Shown one piece after another: positions 58,740-64,000 of a stretch of DNA of 64,000 nucleotides. Source of the DNA: Paenibacillus sp. FSL K6-1096 (GTDB taxonomy: Bacteria; Bacillota; Bacilli; Paenibacillales; Paenibacillaceae); contig NZ_CP150274.1 of the NCBI RefSeq assembly GCF_037977055.1, forward strand, positions 4,030,001 to 4,094,000, read 5' to 3'. The notes beneath the pieces are model-generated. The model saw only the letters and a list, made by a program, of their open reading frames with translations. It made no database searches and was not told where the DNA came from. The position numbers and the translations under genes were made by a program. The stretch's first letter is position 1. Every line of letters starts with the position of its first letter.

Positions 58740-59192
58740 TTACGGCGTTTCACTGGAGATATTCCAGTACAGAGGCGCATTCTCTTTAAGCGTGCCTTCC
58801 AGTGTGCCGCCTTCCTTGCGCCAGTATTCGATGCCTCCGAGCATCTCCTTAACGGAATAACCCTGGGCGGCTAGCCGCGCAGCGGCTCCAGTGGCCCCGT
58901 TGCAGGCAGGCCCCCAGCAATAGACGACCAGAACCTCTTCTTTGGACAGCTCCGGCGATTTGCTGTGTATCCGCCCATAAGGCAGAGAGAGGGCTCCCGG
59001 CAGGTGAGCTTCAGCGTAAGAACGGGCATCACGGACATCGATCAGCCGGAAGGCTGCTACACCTTCACGAAGATCGTAAGCCACATCGGCCACATCGGTC
59101 TCGAAAGCGGCTTTGGCTGCAAAGTGGGCTGCTGCCTCCGCCGGGTCTGCTGCCGGAACGGACAGCACCAGGGATTTTGCCTGTGTTTTCAT
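58740..59192 (-). CDS. Rhodanese-like sulfurtransferase
   Basis: A 150-residue single-domain rhodanese. RLIDVRDARSYAEAHLPGALSLPYGRI gives the CH2-like and substrate-side motifs. The active loop is VVYCWGPACNGATGAAARLAAQGY with the catalytic cysteine in YCWGPAC, and the end is VKEMLGGIEYWRKEG. It moves sulfane sulfur onto thiol acceptors or cyanide; the loop size suggests the PspE/GlpE-like single-domain type. It is divergent from the LysR gene across 112 AT-rich bases and is the likely target of that regulator. AGGAGGAATTCCC precedes the ATG. Confidence 0.92.
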   Translation of the reverse strand: MKTQAKSLVLSVPAADPAEAAAHFAAKAAFETDVADVAYDLREGVAAFRLIDVRDARSYAEAHLPGALSLPYGRIHSKSPELSKEEVLVVYCWGPACNGATGAAARLAAQGYSVKEMLGGIEYWRKEGGTLEGTLKENAPLYWNISSETP

Positions 59193-59304
59193 GGGAATTC
59201 CTCCTTGGAATGGGTTGGTTTCAGTATACTAAGGATTTATAATTAGAATTATTTATAGTTCGTAATAATAAATATAGATAATTTTGATAATTCAGGAGGG
59301 CGGC

Positions 59305-60177
59305 ATGGAGTTAACTTATTTACGGACCTTTTGTGCTGTGGTGGATAAAGGGAGCTACACCCGGGCAGCAGATGAGCTTGGGTACGCCCAGCCGAGTGTG
59401 ACTGCGCAGATTGCCAAGCTGGAGTCACTGTACGGGGCGGTGCTGCTGGAACGTTCAGGCCGGGGGATGGTTCCCACCTTCGCCGGCCGTAACTTACTTC
59501 CGTATGCAAGGCAGATGCTGGCACTGAGCGCGGAGGCCAAGGCGGTGATCGCCGGCGGCGACCAGGGGACGCTGAACATTGGTTCGATCGAGACACTGGC
59601 CGCCTACTATCTGCCTCCCCGGCTTCACCGCTACCGGGAGCAGTATCCTGGAATCCAGCTGCGGGTGCAGCCCGGTTCTGAGGAGGATATCATCGCAGCG
59701 GTGCTGGACTGGTCTGTTCAATTCGGACTGATCTTCGATGCGGCTTATTCATCGGAGGACCTGGTTTCTCTGCCGCTGCGGGAAGAGGCGCTGTATGTAG
59801 TCACCCATCCGCAGCATCCCTTGGCTGCCGGGAAGGAAGTAACCCCGGAGCAGCTGGAGGGAGAGGTGCTGGTGCTGACAGAGCATACCTGCACCTACCG
59901 GAAGCAATTGCTGCAGGTGCTCAGAGAATCCGGTGTAGCCGCCCGTGAGGGTATGGAGTTCGGGAACCTGGAGGGGATCAAGCAGGCAGTGAAGCATGGC
60001 TGGGGAACAGGATTCCTGCCGCGTTATTCGGTGGAGGAGGAGCTGCGCACGGGGGCACTGACAGGCATACCTCTAAAAGGACAACGAGAGCGGTTCTACA
60101 TTCAGCTGATCTACCGCAAGGAGCTGCATCTCTCCCCTGCATTCACGCAATTCATTGCGGAGCTTCATCCAATGTAA
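59305..60177 (+). CDS. LysR-family transcriptional regulator
   Basis: ATG 59305 has AGGAGGG 8 bases upstream. The N-terminal winged HTH reads ELTYLRTFCAVVDKGSYTRAADELGYAQPSVTAQIAKLESLYGAVLLERSGRGMVPTFAG. The ligand-binding part (about 90-285) starts TLNIGSIETLAAYYLPPRLHRYREQYPGIQLRVQPG. The 290-residue length is normal. It faces the divergent rhodanese gene; AT-rich DNA between them (59230-59270) contains dyads of ATAATTA type suited to LysR binding. It probably controls that gene in response to a sulfur or oxidative signal, as inference. Confidence 0.93.
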   Translation: MELTYLRTFCAVVDKGSYTRAADELGYAQPSVTAQIAKLESLYGAVLLERSGRGMVPTFAGRNLLPYARQMLALSAEAKAVIAGGDQGTLNIGSIETLAAYYLPPRLHRYREQYPGIQLRVQPGSEEDIIAAVLDWSVQFGLIFDAAYSSEDLVSLPLREEALYVVTHPQHPLAAGKEVTPEQLEGEVLVLTEHTCTYRKQLLQVLRESGVAAREGMEFGNLEGIKQAVKHGWGTGFLPRYSVEEELRTGALTGIPLKGQRERFYIQLIYRKELHLSPAFTQFIAELHPM

Positions 60178-60184
60178 TGCTCCC

Positions 60185-60226
60185 GCAAAAAAAGGATTCA
60201 GCCCAAACTCCGGCTGAATCCTTCTT
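60185..60226. terminator. Bidirectional terminator between LysR and TPM genes
   Basis: AAAAAAAGGATTCAGCC pairs with GGCTGAATCCTTCTT around an 8-base loop. There are A/T runs on both sides, suitable for both converging genes. Confidence 0.85.
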
Positions 60227-60245
60227 ACATCCCGTACTCCTCAAG

Positions 60246-62738
60246 CTACCACTTGGAGCCGCCGGAGCTTCTGCCGGAGCTGCTTCCGCCTCCGCCACCG
60301 CCCCAGGAGGAGCCGCCGGAGGAACGCCCGCCGCCACCGCCGCCCCAAGAGGAACCGCCGGAGGAGCGTCCGCCACCGCCGCCGCCGCCCCAAGAGCCGC
60401 CGCCGAATCCGCCACCGCCCGCAGAAGGCGGCCCGGAGGAATTGCGCTTACGCTCCTGTTCTCTGCGTTCCCGTTCCCTGCGCTCGCGCTCCTTGCGTTC
60501 GCGTTCCTCGATCATGGCCATTCTGGCTGCACGCTCGGCGGCCTCCTTCTGGCGGACCCGCCGGTTCGCTTCCTCTACGAAGTGGGAAATCTGCGAAGCA
60601 TAGGCGCGTTCGGTGTCCTCCAGATCCTTCAGATTATAAGGGCTGGCGGACAGGCCTTGCTGCAATACAGCGTACTCCGGCAGCGCAGAGAGCTGGAACC
60701 GGCCCTGTGAAGCGATCCCCCTGCTTTGCAGCAGATGGTATGCGGCATCGACCCGGTTCTGCCCGTCTGCGAACCGTCTTTTCAACTGCTCCAGCCGCTC
60801 ATACAGGGAATCCAGGCTGCTGCTGATCTGGTTGAACCGGCCCTCCGTCTCATCCTGCAGGGCAATCAGCCGGTCCAATCCGCTGCGCGCATTGTCATAT
60901 TCGGCGCGTGTATCGCTGTTCCACGACTCGATCTGCGGCAATTCACCCGCGCCCTGGCGCAGGGCGGCCCCGGCCTCTTCCAGCATCTGCTCCGCCTCGT
61001 CAAGGTGCTGCTGCACGAACTTGCGCTTCCCCTCCGCAATCTGGCCCTCCAGCATTTTGCGCCGCTGGGTGAGCTGCTCCCATCTGCTGCGCACATTCTC
61101 CAGGTCCCTGCGGTTATTCGCGCGGAGCGTGGCCTGGCGCTCCGTCATGGCGACCGCTTCGACCAGCAGCGCATCCAGCTCCGCCCCGATGCGGCGGACT
61201 TCATCCATATCGCCGCTGTGCAGCGGCGCTTCCAGCGAGCGGGCCACAGCTTCAGCCTGCTCCAGGCGCTCGTATGGCTTCACCTTCATATTGTGCAGGG
61301 AGTGCTGGTCGATCATTCCGGCAATGCGGCTGCGGGCAGTCCCGAGAACGCCGGGGAAGGCCTTCAGCTTCTCCTCGTAAGTCTCCACATCCTGCATATC
61401 CTGTTCAATTCTCTTCTGCATCTCCTGCGCCTTGCCGGTAATCTCCTGGGCAGCAATGGGGTCAAACAACTCTAACTGCTCTGCCTTGGCGGTATCTTCA
61501 GCCAGCTCCTGCAGGTCTTCGGCAATCTCCTCCAGCGGATAACCGGTCTCTTGGGAGGCTTCCTGCAATTGCTCCGCCAGCTCAGGCGCGTCCTGCTTCA
61601 GCCCGGTAATCTCCTGCTTGACGTTCCGGTCGGCATCGCTGACAACAGCGATCTTCTGCTCCTCTTCCTCAAGCGCAGCGCGGAATTGGCTTTCCGTCCG
61701 CTCCAGCTCTGCGGCTGCAATCTTAAGCTCCGATAAGCGGAAGAACGCGGGCAGCGGGGTCTGTCCGGCGGTCTGCAGCGCAGACAGCTCCACCAGCCGG
61801 GAGGTCAGGCGTCTCGAGATGCCCTCGACCATCTCCCCGGTCTTGCCCTGGACGATCCCCTGAAAAGGCTGAAGCGAATCAAGCGCCCGGTTCGCCCGCA
61901 CCAGCAGGTCCGCCACCTGCTCCCGCTGCTCTGCAAGCGCCTTGCGGCGGCGCATTCCGGTAATTACAACGTATAGCAGCAGAACAAGCGCGGCGGCTCC
62001 GAGCAAGGCTGCTGCCAGCGGCAGGAGGGACCTGCCGCCGCCTTGGCTGCTGCTGCCGTTCCCGCCTGCGGCAGCCCCGCCGGTCCCGGCTGTAGCTCCG
62101 CCAGTTCCTCCGGACCCGGGAGCCGTGCTCCCAGTCCCGCCAGTCTCTGGTGTCGTGCTGCCGGTACCGCCGGTCTCTGGCGCAGCTCCGCCAGTCTCAC
62201 CATTCCCGGCCGCCGCTCCGCCGGTCCCGCTGTCCGCGCTGCCGCCCGGCGCGCTGCTGCCGATGGAGTCCAGCGCCTTCATCACCGCGCTGATCGCCCC
62301 GGCGAAGTCCCCGTCCCGGGCAGCCGGGTTGAAGTACGTCTCCAGCACGCTGCTGATTGCCGCGCTGCCAGCCCCGCCGCCCTGCTCTGCCGACCAGGAA
62401 TCCAGCGCACTCTGTAGTCCCTTGTTGATGAAGGACAGCTCGGTCTGCCGGTCTCCGTAGCTGATCAGCAGCAGGATGTCCCGGGGCTTCAGCCCCCAGG
62501 TATCATAGGCCTCTGCGGCATATTCGGCCGCATCTGCCCCGTCCAGCGAGTCTATGATTAGAACATGGAAGGTGTAACGGTCGGTGTCGGCCAGCCGGGT
62601 AAGGGTCTCTATCTGCCGTGAGTTCAGCAGTCCGGCTTCATCTGTAATCACTCCCTGCTGTGCGGGAAGCCCCGCAGCATAGACCCCGGGTATCCACAGC
62701 AGCGACAATAGTAAGACCAAGGCGAGGATTTTTCTCAA
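60246..62738 (-). CDS. Large TPM-domain membrane protein with coiled coil and Gly/Trp-rich tail
   Basis: The 830 residues contain a signal peptide (RKILALVLLLSLLWIPGVYA) and a TPM domain (about 25-150, GVITDEAGLLNSRQIETLTRLAD ... WGLKPRDILLLISYGDRQTELSF). A Gly/Thr/Ser/Pro/Glu low-complexity repeat (about 165-235) follows, then a membrane helix (about 243-262, LPLAAALLGAAALVLLLYVV). A very long helical/coiled-coil cytoplasmic part (about 265-760) comes next. The C-terminal tail has repeats of SSWGGGGGGRSSGG (about 780-830). TPM proteins (YgcG-like, thylakoid Psb32 relatives) are linked to membrane quality control. Both low-complexity blocks are prone to length change by slippage. Function here is unknown. 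Confidence 0.85.
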   Translation of the reverse strand: MRKILALVLLLSLLWIPGVYAAGLPAQQGVITDEAGLLNSRQIETLTRLADTDRYTFHVLIIDSLDGADAAEYAAEAYDTWGLKPRDILLLISYGDRQTELSFINKGLQSALDSWSAEQGGGAGSAAISSVLETYFNPAARDGDFAGAISAVMKALDSIGSSAPGGSADSGTGGAAAGNGETGGAAPETGGTGSTTPETGGTGSTAPGSGGTGGATAGTGGAAAGGNGSSSQGGGRSLLPLAAALLGAAALVLLLYVVITGMRRRKALAEQREQVADLLVRANRALDSLQPFQGIVQGKTGEMVEGISRRLTSRLVELSALQTAGQTPLPAFFRLSELKIAAAELERTESQFRAALEEEEQKIAVVSDADRNVKQEITGLKQDAPELAEQLQEASQETGYPLEEIAEDLQELAEDTAKAEQLELFDPIAAQEITGKAQEMQKRIEQDMQDVETYEEKLKAFPGVLGTARSRIAGMIDQHSLHNMKVKPYERLEQAEAVARSLEAPLHSGDMDEVRRIGAELDALLVEAVAMTERQATLRANNRRDLENVRSRWEQLTQRRKMLEGQIAEGKRKFVQQHLDEAEQMLEEAGAALRQGAGELPQIESWNSDTRAEYDNARSGLDRLIALQDETEGRFNQISSSLDSLYERLEQLKRRFADGQNRVDAAYHLLQSRGIASQGRFQLSALPEYAVLQQGLSASPYNLKDLEDTERAYASQISHFVEEANRRVRQKEAAERAARMAMIEERERKERERRERERREQERKRNSSGPPSAGGGGFGGGSWGGGGGGGRSSGGSSWGGGGGGRSSGGSSWGGGGGGSSSGRSSGGSKW

Positions 62739-62855
62739 TCTGACAACACTCCGATCTGTAAGCTATTCTTCATAGTATGCTGTTTATTATACTATATCAT
62801 TACACATTCCGATGGCTGCTTCCGCGCAATCGGCTCTCAATAAGCCCATAAACGC

Positions 62856-62886
62856 AAAAAAAACCGCCTCCCTCGCAGGGATGCGG
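62856..62886 (-). terminator. Terminator of the 47-residue gene
   Basis: On the minus strand CCGCATCCCT pairs with AGGGAGGCGG around GCG, followed by eight T. It lies 17 bp past the stop of the small gene, confirming that a minus-strand transcript ends here. Confidence 0.88.
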
Positions 62887-62903
62887 CTATATCACAAAAC
62901 GGA

Positions 62904-63047
62904 CTATCTCGTTTGCAGACAGAGGATATATTGCAATCTGGATTTGATCTCTTTTTGCCATTTCAAATCTCCGACTTTTACAGCAAGATTGAGCAGATCC
63001 AGATAATCGTCAACCTGCAAGGCGGTCCGGGTAGTGGCTGCGTTCAT
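62904..63047 (-). CDS. 47-residue hypothetical protein beside a Fur box
   Basis: ATG 63047 on the minus strand follows AAAAGGAGAC. The product is 47 residues: NAATTRTALQVDDYLDLLN, LAVKVGDLKWQKEIKSRLQ, YILCLQTR. It is soluble and helical, with an acidic first half and a basic second half. A strong terminator follows 17 bp after the stop. A perfect Fur box (63110-63124) lies 63 bp upstream, so the gene is probably repressed when iron is plentiful. I do not know the family; the combination of ribosome site, terminator and operator argues that it is real. Confidence 0.72.
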   Translation of the reverse strand: MNAATTRTALQVDDYLDLLNLAVKVGDLKWQKEIKSRLQYILCLQTR

Positions 63048-63109
63048 GGGTCTTCAGTCTCCTTTTAACTCAAATATAGGAATATGGATGGGTGATAGAA
63101 ATCCAATAA

Positions 63110-63124
63110 TGATAATCATTATCA
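63110..63124. promoter_or_regulatory. Perfect 7-1-7 Fur box
   Basis: TGATAAT, C, ATTATCA matches the Bacillus Fur consensus with no mismatch. A weaker related stretch (TTATTGATATTATCC, about 63129-63143) follows. It sits in the 284-bp gap between the 47-residue gene (63 bp away) and the divergent binding/sensor gene (208 bp away). Either or both could be iron-regulated. Confidence 0.85.
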
Positions 63125-63331
63125 ACTGTTATTGATATTATCCACATTTTAAACGTAAAAAGCAATATAAATCTAAAATTTTTTGCTTCCAGAGTGATAA
63201 AGAAAACGATTATGCGTTATATGCGCATTTTATCAGTTTTGAAGCAGAATGAGCAGGAACCCTACCATATTTTGTCGAATAGGGTTGTATACATACGTTA
63301 GCCGATATCAGTTGGATAAAGGAGAATTGCG

Positions 63332-64000
63332 ATGAAGCGGTGTCAATTGTTGCTTCTACTCAGCATGGTGCTCATATTTGCACCCCCCGCTGCCGCTAAT
63401 GCCGAAAGACAGGAGATCAAGTACCAGGCAGAACTGGAGTATCCGCCCTATAAGTACATACAGAATGGCTATCTGACAGGTTTCGACATTGATCTGACAA
63501 GTATGGTGTTTGAGAAGCAGGAATACCGCATCCGGTTCAGCACCGGGGAATGGGAGGAGACATACCGCAAGCTGGCCGGGGGCAGCATTGACACGACCGG
63601 GCTGATGGCTGTCAGCGAGGAGAGGAAGCAGGACGTCCTGTTCTCCAGACCGGTGCTGAAGAGCTACATTTCCGTCTATTCGCGCCAGGAGCTGCGGGAT
63701 GAGGTGAAGCTGGACACGTTAAGCAAGTATAGGATAGGAGTTGGCCGGGGGCAGCACGCCGAGACCATCCTGCAGAGCAAGGTAGGTATTCCTTCTTCGC
63801 AATACATAGAATACGCAACCGTACCGGAAGCACTAGAGGCCCTGCGCCAAGGTAAGATTGACCTTCTGTTCGAGAACCAGGGGGTTGTCGATTATCTGAT
63901 CGTCGAACAGGGGCTAACCGGAAATATCATACGTAAAATGAGCAATCTGTACCCCCAGGATGTTGCATTTGGCATCAGTAAAACCAGGCCGGAGCTGGTA
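63332..64000 (+). CDS. Extracellular solute-binding/sensor protein (SBP_bac_3 domain), 3' end outside window
   Basis: ATG 63332 follows AAAGGAGA. The frame is open to the last base (223 codons). A signal peptide (KRCQLLLLLSMVLIFAPPAAANA) precedes an SBP_bac_3 domain: YQAELEYPPYKYIQNGYLTGFDIDLTSMVF, TGEWEETYRKLAGGSIDTTGLMAVSEERKQDVLFS, YRIGVGRGQHAETILQS and ALEALRQGKIDLLFENQGVVDYLIV. There is no lipobox cysteine. In Paenibacillus such domains often form the outer part of membrane diguanylate cyclases or sensor kinases, so a cytoplasmic output domain may follow beyond the window. A simple transport-binding protein is the alternative. A Fur box lies 208 bp upstream. Confidence 0.82.
   Translation, partial: MKRCQLLLLLSMVLIFAPPAAANAERQEIKYQAELEYPPYKYIQNGYLTGFDIDLTSMVFEKQEYRIRFSTGEWEETYRKLAGGSIDTTGLMAVSEERKQDVLFSRPVLKSYISVYSRQELRDEVKLDTLSKYRIGVGRGQHAETILQSKVGIPSSQYIEYATVPEALEALRQGKIDLLFENQGVVDYLIVEQGLTGNIIRKMSNLYPQDVAFGISKTRPELV

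Overview
The window looks like a chromosomal segment of a Paenibacillus-type Bacillota. Strong AGGAGG ribosome sites are common, as are TTG and GTG starts. Protein families typical of that group are present (YvaD-like DUF5360, DUF6953, DUF4179 anti-sigma, XpaC/TelA, type I pullulanase), and GC is moderate to high apart from a few AT-rich patches. No rRNA, tRNA or CRISPR array was seen, so the genus is inferred from gene content only.

Layout. 1-7250: tail of an iron-siderophore binding protein, a decayed Rpn-type nuclease, an AT-rich full-length ABC exporter with ABCC/MRP-like sequence, an HTH regulator fused to a DnaA domain-I-like module, and a 51-bp-period repeat array. 7355-12642: an OmpR-type two-component system with a lipoprotein, then an ECF sigma/anti-sigma pair. 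12728-17900: a frameshifted MarR gene behind a possible attenuator, an arylsulfotransferase-like protein and a complete SsuABC-type sulfonate/nitrate-type ABC transporter. 17996-26212: a second repeat array, a UvrD/Rep-type helicase, a 41-residue membrane peptide, a Cof phosphatase, a DUF445 protein, a NifI-like P-II protein and a GT4 glycosyltransferase. 26412-32781: a six-PAS hybrid kinase coupled to a C39-like protein, and a pullulanase with a cre-like site over its promoter. 32893-34832: a third repeat array interrupted by an IS110-family element. 34857-40105: TetR, Nudix and PadR modules with clear operator palindromes, and GltD. 40251-43227: a fourth array of a different hairpin family, a YfcE phosphodiesterase, and AguA-AguB (agmatine to putrescine). 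43301-44908: an amino-acid binding protein and permease without an ATPase. 45184-57513: a long tellurium-resistance-type (Ter) stress cluster with TerB, three TerD, a TerD-TerA fusion, TerC and a five-gene enzyme block (CitE-like lyase, PRTase, StiP-PELOTA protein, HAD, ATP-grasp), then XpaC- and TelA-like proteins. A sigma-W-type promoter (TGAAAC, 16 bp, CGTA) precedes the first TerD gene. 57598-64000: a formate/nitrite channel, a rhodanese divergent from a LysR regulator, a large TPM-domain membrane protein, a 47-residue protein beside a perfect Fur box, and the start of a periplasmic-type binding/sensor protein.

The most unusual signal is a set of non-coding hairpin arrays. Four loci carry 4-7 copies of a short inverted repeat spaced almost exactly 51-52 bp apart. 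Three of them lie between convergent genes, and two unrelated hairpin families share the spacing. The IS110 element sits precisely in the loop of one hairpin. Removing 33065-34670 restores the 51-bp phase, and the element's own leader carries an 11-base copy of the target loop, as expected of a bridge RNA. The Ter enzyme block is the best candidate for an undeciphered biochemical pathway.
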